From contig JBLIRR010000013.1 in assembly GCA_049472395.1 (NCBI GenBank), forward strand, positions 62,001-126,000: a stretch of 64,000 bases of DNA. The letters are read 5' to 3'. Of the stretch, positions 33,788 to 42,499 are shown piece after piece. Under the pieces are notes generated by a model that searched no databases, was not told the DNA's origin, and saw only the letters and a program-made list of their open reading frames with translations. Made by a program: the position numbers and the translations under genes. The DNA comes from JBLIRR01 sp049472395. Lineage in GTDB: Bacteria > SZUA-182 > DTGQ01 > JBLIRR01. Each line of letters opens with the position of its first letter. Positions within the stretch are counted from its first letter, which is position 1.

Positions 33788-36496
33788 ATGTCTAAAAAGT
33801 TAAAAGATCAGGATCTAAAAGATCAGGATCTAAATTCTGAAGAGCTATATGAGGCAATAGAAGAGAAAGCCCTCTCACTTGATCACCTTCTTGAAGAGGC
33901 CCGCCAGGAGGAAATGCACTTTCAGGATCTTTTAAATGATATTAAACTGCAGACAGAAGAATTTGTACAAAACAGCTCCCTGCTCACAAAGGTCGAAAAA
34001 CGACTTGAAACCTTAAAATTCACTGCTGAAGTCACTGAAGAGCATATTGAAAAACTTATGTCCTATAAAGAAAAGATTGACTACCTTGAATCTGAGATGG
34101 AAAGCATAACCTCCTTTTCTGAAAATTTTGAAAAACAGTACGATGATATATCACGTGCAAAAGAAATACTTGACCATATCGAGGATAAGATAGAGAATTT
34201 AAACCACCCTATTGATGATCTTAAAGAGCATATTCAGCGATTGGAAGGATCCACCACATCTCTTGATAATAAACTTGAATTTATTGAAGATGAGATCAAA
34301 AAGGCAGAAAAATCAATTCACTCTATTCAACAATTAGGGGCTGATCTTGACGAGCGTAAAATTGACGTGAAATCCCTCTTATCAGTACATGGGGAATTAT
34401 CACAAAATATTGACAGAATTGAAAAGCAGACAGCAGATTACCACACACAGCTTGAAAAGGCGCAAGATACTGTTAATTCATTGCTTGCAAATAGTGAAAG
34501 TTATGATCTTACAAAACAGAAGATTGATAGCCTTAATTCTATGGCGGAGTATGTGAAAAGCAAGGTTCAAAGTCTTTCTCAACAAAGATTGATTGTAGAG
34601 AAGGCCAATGAAGAGGCGGGAAAGCTTAATGTTCTTTTCTGGGACATGGAGGCGAAAATAAATAAGCTTACAGAGGAGAATAAACTCATCAAACGGGCTG
34701 AAAAGAACGTTATTCATGTGGAACAGATGCTTGAGGAATTGGATGGCAAAATGAAGAGAATCGACGAGGCAGAAGAGCTTCTCGCCGATCTCACGAAAAA
34801 GATGAAATCTCTCGATGAATTCTCACAAAGCCTGGATGTGCGCACATATAATTTATCCAAACATGCGCAATCAATAACAAGTCTGGAGAATCGATTAAAG
34901 GAGGTTCAAGAGGAAATCCACCTTCTTGGAGACAGAGAAGAATATGTAAACAAGATAAAAGATGGTATTGCAAATATTCAAGATGAATATGAAGAATTTG
35001 AGAAAAAAATCATCACTATGAAAGAGGAGATGGCCCATCTGAGAGAGCACACTTCCTTAATCGATGAAGTTCGCAATCGCCTCAACAAGCTTGATTTTAT
35101 GGCTGATGACTGTTCTATGAAGACTGAACATCTGAAAGACAGTCTCAATTTGGTGTCAGAATCCCAGGACAAAATTAATAATCTCGATTCAAAATTTATT
35201 GATATAGAGAATAAGATTAACCTCATCGAATCCCAACAACCTTATCTTGACGAAATAAATGAGCGCATTATTTTCTTCAAGGATGAGACTGAGGAAATAA
35301 ATAAAATGGGACAGCGTTTGCTGAGCTCAAAGGGAGAAATCACTGAAATCTCGGAAAAAATGGATCAGCTGTTTTCCTTAGCAAAGAAACTGGAGGAAAA
35401 AGAAAGTTTATTTACCGACCGGCAATCTCTAATTGAAAAAATCGCTATGCGGTTTGACAAGCTTAATGAGGTAGCACATGAAATTAATGAAAGTTCGCAC
35501 CAGCTCTTAGATAACAAACACCAGATCGATCTTATTCAGAATACGCTTGACCAATACCAGGTAGAAATAACCGCACTGAAATCCCAGCATAAGGAAGTAA
35601 TGGCCCAGAATGACTCATTAAATAGCGTGGTAAGCACTATTGATTCATTGAAAAATTCAACCATAGAGATAGAGAACAAACTCAATAAGGTTACTGAGGA
35701 TATTGTAAAATTTGATGATTTATATACAAAAATCGAGCATAAGCATGAAGAATTGGACAATATAACGCGGAAAATCGATAAAAAACTCCAGAGCGCAACA
35801 TCACGGCAAAAGGAATATGAGAAATCACTCCAGGGAAAATTTGATGAATTCTCATCCCTGTCTGTAAAGCTGGATGATAATATTGATCGAATCATAGAAA
35901 ACTCTAAGAAAATAGATGCAATTGAGTTTAAATTGAAAAAATTTGAGGAATATACACAACAAATCGATGAGAGAATTGGTTATATCTCTGAACAGCAGGA
36001 ATTAATCACGCAGACAGAAAATAAATTAAATAAACTGATCACAATAAATAATACGATAGATTCTCAAATCAAAAAGGCATCTGAGAAAAAGACAAGCCTC
36101 GACAATACCATAAAGTCACTGGATGAGTTGAATGAGATCCGCTTAAGGACCCAGGAACAATGCAATGAACTTGCCGGGAAATCAAATTATTTCAATGAAA
36201 TAGAGTCAAAAATTGATAGTTTTTCCTCAAAGATAGCGAATATAGACAAAAAAATTCAGGGGATACAGAATAGTACAAAAGTGATTGATGAAACTGATAA
36301 ACGCATGAAAAATCTCATATTTATTTCTGAAGATCTAAAAGTAAAATTAGGCAACTTAACGATGCATGAAAAATCAGTTGAGCACGCTATCCAGGCATCA
36401 GACAAATTGCAGTTTCTTTTAACCGCAGCTGAAGTCCGGATCAAGGAACTTTCAGAACGCGTCAATGTAGACGGAAACAGTAAACATAATGGATAA
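33788..36496 (+). CDS. 902-residue coiled-coil protein
   Basis: Apart from the first 15 residues the whole protein is heptad-rich and charged, with almost no Pro or Gly and no signal peptide or membrane segment, so it should form a cytoplasmic rod; at 0.15 nm per residue a continuous helix would be about 130 nm. Loosely repeated blocks such as I-x-x-IE-x-KI-x-x-L recur, but no head domain or Walker motif is seen, so it is not an SMC protein. The first codons have a tandem duplication (KDQDLKDQDL). An AGGAG Shine-Dalgarno precedes the ATG. Its last 8 bp overlap the deacetylase gene, so the two are co-translated. The function is unknown; a cytoskeletal or scaffold role is possible. Confidence 0.82.
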   Translation: MSKKLKDQDLKDQDLNSEELYEAIEEKALSLDHLLEEARQEEMHFQDLLNDIKLQTEEFVQNSSLLTKVEKRLETLKFTAEVTEEHIEKLMSYKEKIDYLESEMESITSFSENFEKQYDDISRAKEILDHIEDKIENLNHPIDDLKEHIQRLEGSTTSLDNKLEFIEDEIKKAEKSIHSIQQLGADLDERKIDVKSLLSVHGELSQNIDRIEKQTADYHTQLEKAQDTVNSLLANSESYDLTKQKIDSLNSMAEYVKSKVQSLSQQRLIVEKANEEAGKLNVLFWDMEAKINKLTEENKLIKRAEKNVIHVEQMLEELDGKMKRIDEAEELLADLTKKMKSLDEFSQSLDVRTYNLSKHAQSITSLENRLKEVQEEIHLLGDREEYVNKIKDGIANIQDEYEEFEKKIITMKEEMAHLREHTSLIDEVRNRLNKLDFMADDCSMKTEHLKDSLNLVSESQDKINNLDSKFIDIENKINLIESQQPYLDEINERIIFFKDETEEINKMGQRLLSSKGEITEISEKMDQLFSLAKKLEEKESLFTDRQSLIEKIAMRFDKLNEVAHEINESSHQLLDNKHQIDLIQNTLDQYQVEITALKSQHKEVMAQNDSLNSVVSTIDSLKNSTIEIENKLNKVTEDIVKFDDLYTKIEHKHEELDNITRKIDKKLQSATSRQKEYEKSLQGKFDEFSSLSVKLDDNIDRIIENSKKIDAIEFKLKKFEEYTQQIDERIGYISEQQELITQTENKLNKLITINNTIDSQIKKASEKKTSLDNTIKSLDELNEIRLRTQEQCNELAGKSNYFNEIESKIDSFSSKIANIDKKIQGIQNSTKVIDETDKRMKNLIFISEDLKVKLGNLTMHEKSVEHAIQASDKLQFLLTAAEVRIKELSERVNVDGNSKHNG

Positions 36497-37991
36497 CATT
36501 TTTAATAAAAATTATTATAGATGTACATATTGCTGGCTGCCAATAGACAAACAAACCGCTGTAAGAATAAAAGGAGAATGGTATTGTTCCCCCGAATGCT
36601 ATAAAGAAAAAAAGAAATGTATCTTCAAGATCCACTATACGCATCTGTGGAAGACAGTAAAAAAAAAGATCAACAATCCCTTCCCTCATTTTCTTCTTCC
36701 CATAACAGCTATTCTTATTATATTTTTAATCATATTTATGACAAAAGTCTCATCATTATATCCTGACAAGCCTCTCCCTGCTGACAATAAAATAGAGATA
36801 CAGACGGAACTGGCTTCACAAGATTTGTATATCGATGTCCCGCTTGGATCTATAAATCATTTTGCATCAAGATTGCCCACAGTCTCCAATTATGAAAATT
36901 CGATGGAAGATTTGAATGTATTAGGGCAGGATGATGAGCTGAGGGATGTATCCGACATCATTGATGAAGAAGCCCCCTTGCAAGACGAAACGGTTGGGGA
37001 GACCATAAAGATTATGATAATTGATGAATATCCTAAATCCATTTTGAAGACGGTGGCAGTGAGCGGTCAGGCACCTGTAAACTCGGTGATTGCACTCTAT
37101 CACAACGGGAAACTCCACAGCGCTACCACATGTCTTGAAGGGTCCTTTTTCTTTCCCAGGATAAATATGTTTCCTCACCAAAATATGATTGAAGTGGAGG
37201 CGTTTAACGAAACTGGTGCTATAATCCCATCAAACCAAATCGAGGTCTTTGTTGATCCAAATCTTGCAATCCATGAAAGAGGAATTAACATAATTCGCGG
37301 CAATCTGAACAAAGAGCTCTTTGCGCTTACATTTGACGGAGGAGGAGGGGCAGATTTGACGGATGAAATTTTAGAGACACTTGCAAAGTATGGTATCAAA
37401 TCGACATTTTTCTTGACAGGAAGTTATATTGACAACTTTCCTGAATCTACAAAACAAATCGTAGCCAATGGCCATGAAATCGGAAACCATACGGATACTC
37501 ACCCGCATCTTACCAGATTTAATAGTAAAAAGCGTTTTGTTACCCTTCCCTGGGTTACCAAGGATTTTGTTCAGGATGAGTTAAAGAGCGTCGCTGAAAA
37601 ATTCTATTCACTCACAGGTCATCAAATAGCCCCCTTCTGGAGAGCCCCTTACGGCGGCCATAATCTAGAGATACGAAAATGGGCTGAGGAAATCGGTTAC
37701 ACTCACATATCCTGGACATGTGCCAGGGTTCTTGCTGAAAGCCTTGATACGCTCGATTGGGTCTATGACCCGACCTCTTCCATTTACTATTCCGCTGAAG
37801 AGATCAGGGACAAAATTATCTCCTTTGGAAAGGAGCTCCCCACAGGGGCAAATGGGGGCATTTCTCTGATGCATCTTTCAACGGGTCGCCCCCCAGGGGA
37901 CAGGATACATAAGCAACTGCCCCAAATTATAGAGGGCCTGCGCACACGCGGCTATATATTTGTCACTATTGGTGAGCTTCTTGATAATTAG
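36489..37991 (+). CDS. Membrane-anchored NodB-type polysaccharide deacetylase with zinc-finger-like N-terminus
   Basis: Four parts. Residues about 11-40 have CTYC and CSPEC pairs, a small zinc-ribbon-like module on the cytoplasmic side. Residues about 70-90 are a membrane helix. Residues about 150-260 are an Ig-like linker. Residues about 275-495 are a NodB (carbohydrate esterase 4) domain with LTFDGGGG (motif 1), GHEIGNHTDTHPHL (motif 2), FWRAPYGGHN (motif 3) and a late ISLMHLS (motif 5). Motif 1 is TFDGG instead of TFDDG, a variant known in the family, so a metal ligand differs. It would deacetylate cell-wall or capsule amino sugars outside the inner membrane. The end overlaps the convergent ispG by 26 bp. 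Confidence 0.85.
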   Translation: MDNIFNKNYYRCTYCWLPIDKQTAVRIKGEWYCSPECYKEKKKCIFKIHYTHLWKTVKKKINNPFPHFLLPITAILIIFLIIFMTKVSSLYPDKPLPADNKIEIQTELASQDLYIDVPLGSINHFASRLPTVSNYENSMEDLNVLGQDDELRDVSDIIDEEAPLQDETVGETIKIMIIDEYPKSILKTVAVSGQAPVNSVIALYHNGKLHSATTCLEGSFFFPRINMFPHQNMIEVEAFNETGAIIPSNQIEVFVDPNLAIHERGINIIRGNLNKELFALTFDGGGGADLTDEILETLAKYGIKSTFFLTGSYIDNFPESTKQIVANGHEIGNHTDTHPHLTRFNSKKRFVTLPWVTKDFVQDELKSVAEKFYSLTGHQIAPFWRAPYGGHNLEIRKWAEEIGYTHISWTCARVLAESLDTLDWVYDPTSSIYYSAEEIRDKIISFGKELPTGANGGISLMHLSTGRPPGDRIHKQLPQIIEGLRTRGYIFVTIGELLDN

Positions 37992-39027
37992 CGTATATCT
38001 GCTCTAGAAATCCTTCAATTATCTTCTCTTCAGAGCCTTGTATCTTTTTTATAAAAGTGCCTTTTACAAAAATTATGCCGCATCCCTCCCCGAGGGCCAA
38101 TCCAATATCTGCATCTTGCGCCTCTCCCGGACCATTTACTTCACAACCCATCACTGCTATCTTGATCGGGGCCTTTATATGAGCTGTTCTCTTTTCAATT
38201 TCGTCAGCGATATATGCAAGGTCTCCATGCGTTCGGCCACATGTCGGGCAGCTTATAAGCTCCCTGCCCTTTTTTCTTGCCCCACATGCTTTTAGGATTT
38301 CGAAAGCAACCGGTATCTCTTGAACAGGATCACCGCTCAATGAAACACGAATTGTGTCCCCTATCCCTTCCATAATTAAGGTCCCTATTCCAATGGCCGA
38401 TTTAATAGACCCTGAAAACTTGCTTCCCGCTTCGGTAACACCCAGATGAAGGGGATAATCGAACTGTCGGCTAAATTCCTTGTTTGCTTCATACATTATC
38501 GTCACATCTGATGCCTTAAGAGAGACCACAATGTGCTCGAACTTCGCTTTTTCCAAAATCATGATATGCTTCTTGGCTGACTCCACAAGCGCCTTGCTAC
38601 TTCTGCCAAATCGTCGTGCGATGTCTTTGTCAATCGAACCAAGGTTCACTCCTATACGAATGGGGATTCCTTTTTCTTTACATTTGGACACAACCGCTGA
38701 AACCGCTTCATAGGAACCGATATTACCCGGATTAATCCTTAGTTTATCAACATGATCCGCAGATTCAAGTGCAAGGCGATAATCAAAATGTATATCAGCT
38801 ATAAGCGGTATCTGAATATGCTCTCGAATGTAAGAAAGAGCGCGAGCAGCCTCAAAAGAGGGAACAGCTACCCGTACCATTTCACATCCAACGCTTTGAA
38901 GCCTTTTAATCTGGCTCACAGTGTCATCAATATTCTCTGTGCGAGTATTCGTCATTGATTGGACAATGACGGGACTGTCTCCCCCGATGCTTACATTTCC
39001 AATAGTAAAAACCCTGCTCTTTCTCAT
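37966..39027 (-). CDS. ispG: 4-hydroxy-3-methylbut-2-enyl diphosphate synthase
   Basis: IspG (GcpE) is the [4Fe-4S] enzyme that converts MEcPP to HMBPP in the MEP pathway. The 353-residue protein shows the N-terminal TIM barrel (VQSMTNTRTENID, MVRVAVPSFEAARAL, ADIHFDYRLAL, LRINPGNIG, IRIGVNLGSID) and the C-terminal cluster domain with SCPTCGRTHGDL and VMGCEVNGPGEA, which supply the three Cys and the Glu ligand. Length is normal for the short bacterial form. It is last in a wecB-ispDF-ispE-ispG run; the ispE stop and ispG start overlap by one base. Its 3' end overlaps the convergent deacetylase gene. Confidence 0.95.
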   Translation of the reverse strand: MRKSRVFTIGNVSIGGDSPVIVQSMTNTRTENIDDTVSQIKRLQSVGCEMVRVAVPSFEAARALSYIREHIQIPLIADIHFDYRLALESADHVDKLRINPGNIGSYEAVSAVVSKCKEKGIPIRIGVNLGSIDKDIARRFGRSSKALVESAKKHIMILEKAKFEHIVVSLKASDVTIMYEANKEFSRQFDYPLHLGVTEAGSKFSGSIKSAIGIGTLIMEGIGDTIRVSLSGDPVQEIPVAFEILKACGARKKGRELISCPTCGRTHGDLAYIADEIEKRTAHIKAPIKIAVMGCEVNGPGEAQDADIGLALGEGCGIIFVKGTFIKKIQGSEEKIIEGFLEQIYANYQEAHQ

Positions 39028-39881
39028 TAAATAGTGACTCCCACATAGGTTTGATATCCCTTGCCGCCCATCTTCTCTGCCATATCAAGGGCGCTATCAG
39101 GTCCCTTTGCAATGCCGAATATGGCTGACCCGCTTCCTGAGAGAAGAGCACCCTCGCATCCCATATGACATAACCGTTGTTTAATGGATGAAAGTTGGGG
39201 ATAGCAGGGAAAAAGAACCTTTTCAAACCTATTATACAAGGCCGGCCCAATTGTCTCTGCTCGATAGTCTTTTTGCAGTATACCTTTTAATCTGTGTATC
39301 TGTGTTGATTTTCCAAAAAGCATAGTCTTGTCAAATGTCTGAAAGGCCTCTTTCGTAGAAATGCCAAAGCCAGGATAAATAATAACCAGGGAAAGTCCTG
39401 ATGCGTGTGAAATTGTGTCAGGTGCTTCAGATGTCTCTCTATCGCTGCATATACCCTGAAAAAAGAAAAAGGGCACATCCATCCCCACACGTCTGCCAAT
39501 ATCAACTTTCTCATCAAGGCTGAGCCCGAGCGCCCAGATATCATCGAAAAGGCCAATAACACAGGCAGCGTCTGAAGATCCCCCTGCAAGGCCTGCCATT
39601 ACCGGGATGTGTTTCTTAATATGGATGGTGAGATTGTCATTTATATGATAGAGATTTTTCATTAATTGTGCGGCTCTTAAGGCTGTATTTTCAGGTCCTT
39701 CTGGGACGAGAAGATTATCACAGATTACCTTCATCTCATCTGATACTGTCATACTGATACTATCACACAAACTTATTTTTTGTTTGATAATGTCCATCTG
39801 GTGGTAGCCATCATCTGTCCGACTTATCACATCTAGCCCAAGAGTAATCCTGGCATAGGCCTTTGCCTCATATATTCTCAT
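39027..39881 (-). CDS. ispE: 4-diphosphocytidyl-2-C-methyl-D-erythritol kinase
   Basis: A GHMP-family kinase of 284 residues. The N-terminal AYARITLGLDVISRTDDGYH matches the substrate-binding start of IspE, and the ATP loop PVMAGLAGGSSDAA is complete. GMDVPFFFFQG and the late ALLSGSGSAIFG motifs also fit. It phosphorylates CDP-ME, the step between IspD and IspF. It starts 12 bp after ispDF and its stop overlaps the ispG start by one base, so the MEP genes are translationally linked. Confidence 0.94.
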   Translation of the reverse strand: MRIYEAKAYARITLGLDVISRTDDGYHQMDIIKQKISLCDSISMTVSDEMKVICDNLLVPEGPENTALRAAQLMKNLYHINDNLTIHIKKHIPVMAGLAGGSSDAACVIGLFDDIWALGLSLDEKVDIGRRVGMDVPFFFFQGICSDRETSEAPDTISHASGLSLVIIYPGFGISTKEAFQTFDKTMLFGKSTQIHRLKGILQKDYRAETIGPALYNRFEKVLFPCYPQLSSIKQRLCHMGCEGALLSGSGSAIFGIAKGPDSALDMAEKMGGKGYQTYVGVTI

Positions 39882-39893
39882 CAGTAAATAATC

Positions 39894-41066
39894 TCAACAA
39901 GAAACAAGACTTACTATGCAGGAGCATTTTATCCCCCTTCCCTTTCCAAATGCATCCAGCTCTTCACCAGATGTGGCACATATGCCGATCTGTTCTTTCT
40001 GAAGGGAAAACAACTCACACAATCGCTTTTTCATCCTCTCAACAAACGGCTCGATTCTCGGTTTCTTAGCCTCAATCATAATGCCGACATTTTGTATACG
40101 ATATCCTTTCTTTGTCATCTCAGATGCGATAAAAGATAGGTAGTGGGCACTATCCTTTATCCCCTCGGAAAGACACATTGAATCAGCATATAAACCGATT
40201 GATCCAAGACCAAGGCCTTGAGATACCGCATTAAAGATTGCATGAAACACCACGTCCCCATCGGAATTTGCTCGCAGGCCTGGACAGTCCGGCACTTTTT
40301 GCCCCCCCAGAATAAGCTCCTTATCCTCAGTATCAAAGCAATGACTATCAACCCCGAAACCAACCCTTACCTCGTAGTTTCTCTTCATCGTCTCCCCTAA
40401 AATTTTCTTTGCCAAGGAAATATCATCCTTGGTAGTAATTTTAATATTACTATAGTCACCTGTAATCATTTTAATTTTAATAGAAGCATCAGCCTTCTCA
40501 ACCATTACTGCATCATCAACCGCATCATATATATTATTTTCTTTTGCCCATGTATGGGCTTTGCATAGTAGGTCATAGCGAAAAACCTGGGGCGTCTGGA
40601 TACTCCACAGACGTGTTCGATCCAATGTTTTCCTCACAAATGCCTCGCTGTCTCCCTCTTTAATTGTATTTTTCTCCGGCACAGCTACCACGCAGGCGCC
40701 ATAGTGCAGAGCCCCCTTTATGGAGCGGGTAATAACCTCTTGTCTTACAAAAGGCCGGGCACCATCATGCACAAGGAGAATATCATAGCCAGATGCTGCA
40801 AGAACCCCATTGTAGCTTGATTCCTGACGAGTGGCCCCGCCTGGTACAATTTTAATGACTTTCTTAAAATCAGAGGTAATTCTCCTCACCTCATCTATTT
40901 CTTTCTCATTGGCAACCACAATAATCGAATCTATGCAGGAGGAGTTTTCAAAAATATCGAGAGTATGGGAGAGAATGGGCTCATCAAGCTCTATGAAGAT
41001 TTTATTCACGCCCATCTTCATGCGCTCACCCTGACCAGCAGCAAGTATTACAGCACACACTTTCAT
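39894..41066 (-). CDS. ispDF: Bifunctional IspD-IspF: CDP-ME synthase and MEcPP synthase
   Basis: Residues 1-225 are IspD: VILAAGQGERMKMGVNKIF, the VPGGATRQESSYNG loop, VHDGARPFV and DAVDDAVMVE. Residues about 232-390 are IspF: VGFGVDSHCF (zinc ligands D and H), then ANSDGDVVFHAIFNA (the next zinc His kept) and CATSGEELDAFGKGRG at the C-terminus. The two halves carry out the steps either side of IspE, whose gene follows. In the IspF half, by eye, E. coli H34 is N, D46 is N and D56 is S, so it belongs to a variant IspF group. Fusion of IspD and IspF is common in alpha- and epsilon-proteobacteria. The start lies 9 bp after wecB. Confidence 0.92.
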   Translation of the reverse strand: MKVCAVILAAGQGERMKMGVNKIFIELDEPILSHTLDIFENSSCIDSIIVVANEKEIDEVRRITSDFKKVIKIVPGGATRQESSYNGVLAASGYDILLVHDGARPFVRQEVITRSIKGALHYGACVVAVPEKNTIKEGDSEAFVRKTLDRTRLWSIQTPQVFRYDLLCKAHTWAKENNIYDAVDDAVMVEKADASIKIKMITGDYSNIKITTKDDISLAKKILGETMKRNYEVRVGFGVDSHCFDTEDKELILGGQKVPDCPGLRANSDGDVVFHAIFNAVSQGLGLGSIGLYADSMCLSEGIKDSAHYLSFIASEMTKKGYRIQNVGIMIEAKKPRIEPFVERMKKRLCELFSLQKEQIGICATSGEELDAFGKGRGIKCSCIVSLVSC

Positions 41067-41075
41067 GGTATGTTA

Positions 41076-42170
41076 CTATGTATAATTGAAATAGGATGAC
41101 AGTACGGCGACAATTCTTCCTGCAGCCTGTCCATCCCATAGTTTAGGTTTTGATCCTTTTTTTATTGTGCCATTTAGGATATTCATACTCTCTTTTATTA
41201 TCTTCTCAGGATCAATCCCTACCAGTATATTTGTCCCTTGTGTAATAGTTATGGGGCGCTCTGTATTTTCCCGTAATGTAAGGCAGGGGACATCTAAAAT
41301 AGTGGTCTCTTCCTGAATACCACCAGAATCCGTGAGCGCAAAACATGCTTCTGCAATCAATTTTAAAAAATCCAAATAACCGAGGGGAGAAATAAACGAT
41401 ATTTTCGAAGATATAGAGATATTATTATCGTGTATCATCTTTGCAGTTCTCGGATGGCATGGGAAAATCAGGGGCACATTCTCTGAGACTTTCTCTAAGG
41501 CTCCAAAGATATTCTTTAAATGCCGCGGATTATCGACATTGGATGGTCTATGCATAGTAAGTACTGCATAATCCTGTGCTTTAATCTGAAGCGTCTCATG
41601 GATCCTTGAATGTTCCTTAGCGCGCTGCAAATGCTGCACAAGAGTATCGATCATAACATTGCCCACGAAATGCATCTTTCTCTCATCAATACCTTCACGC
41701 ATGAGATTTGATAGTGCATCTTCACAGGTCACAAAAAGGATGTCTGAAATGGCATCCGTGAGTATCCGGTTAATCTCCTCGGGCATACTTCGATCAAAGC
41801 TCCTAAGGCCTGCTTCAACATGCGCTGTTTTAATGCCAAGCTTGCAGGCTACAAGAGTGCATGCGATCGTTGAATTTACATCTCCTACCACCATTATCAA
41901 ATCAGGCTTATGCGTAAGGCATGCTTCTTCAAACCTCATCATAATTTTAGCAGTCTGGACTGCATGGGAACCTGAGCCTACCTCAAGATCAACATCAGGT
42001 CGAGGTATAGCAAGATCATCAAAGAAAATCCGCGACATCTCTCTGTCATAATGCTGGCCGGTATGAATTACCAAACTTGTGAGGTGTTTCACCTTTCGTA
42101 ACTCTCTTATTATTGGTGCAATCTTCATAAAATTCGGTCGTGCACCTGCAACCAAAAATAACCTTTTCAT
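41076..42170 (-). CDS. wecB: UDP-N-acetylglucosamine 2-epimerase (non-hydrolysing)
   Basis: WecB/MnaA converts UDP-GlcNAc to UDP-ManNAc for surface polysaccharides. Visible family motifs: LFLVAGARPNFMKIAPII at the N-terminus, VIHTGQHYDREMS, VVGDVNSTIACTLVA, AHVEAGLRSFDRSMPEEINR (the strong signature), LTMHRPSNVDN and DSGGIQEETTILDVPCLTLR. I place the start at the ATG at 42170 (364 residues), 4-5 bases after GGAGG; an upstream ATG would add nine residues. It heads the run leading into the MEP genes. The link between ManNAc and isoprenoid genes may be through undecaprenyl-linked glycans (inference). Confidence 0.93.
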   Translation of the reverse strand: MKRLFLVAGARPNFMKIAPIIRELRKVKHLTSLVIHTGQHYDREMSRIFFDDLAIPRPDVDLEVGSGSHAVQTAKIMMRFEEACLTHKPDLIMVVGDVNSTIACTLVACKLGIKTAHVEAGLRSFDRSMPEEINRILTDAISDILFVTCEDALSNLMREGIDERKMHFVGNVMIDTLVQHLQRAKEHSRIHETLQIKAQDYAVLTMHRPSNVDNPRHLKNIFGALEKVSENVPLIFPCHPRTAKMIHDNNISISSKISFISPLGYLDFLKLIAEACFALTDSGGIQEETTILDVPCLTLRENTERPITITQGTNILVGIDPEKIIKESMNILNGTIKKGSKPKLWDGQAAGRIVAVLSSYFNYT

Positions 42171-42499
42171 ACGAGCCTCCAAAACCATGCCCCCCAAGCC
42201 TTCAACAGTTGTTGTGTAAAATGAAATAATGTATCATTTATAGCATGAACTGTTACTAATTTCAACTATTTCAACCTGTGTAATCAGGGCAATCTCATGA
42301 AAGATTTCATCTTAGGCAATTAACTATACTCAGCAAGACATAATTTGGGCTTTTGTAACCTGTGTATCCTGTTATCCTGTCAAATATTTTTTTAGAAAAT
42401 ATCTAAAATTCTCACTGAAAAATCCTTCATGCGATTGCCCTGATCAGTTGCACAATATCAGAGTCTATGCTATAAACAAAGTGTTAATAAAGAAACACG
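42171..42499. other. Intergenic region between wecB and cmoA
   Basis: A gap of about 330 bp between divergent genes. Half of it is the inverted-repeat element at 42283-42444. The remaining flanks are AT-rich and should hold the promoters; no clear promoter boxes are seen. A short GAAACACGATGGAG string is the start region of cmoA. Confidence 0.5.
42283..42444. repeat. 162-bp MITE-like element with 25-bp inverted ends
   Basis: The left end (42283-42307) and right end (42420-42444) are inverted repeats matching at 23 of 25 positions, beginning ATCAGGGCAATC. The interior has CCTGTGTATCCTGTTATCCTG and a T-tract. No open frame is inside and no clear target duplication flanks it. A decayed relative is at 11613-11654, so the element has moved or been copied in this genome. 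Confidence 0.75.

Noticed and set aside
33788..36496. SMC or MukB-type chromosome protein
   Set aside because: No Walker A, Walker B or hinge domain; the protein is coiled coil from end to end.
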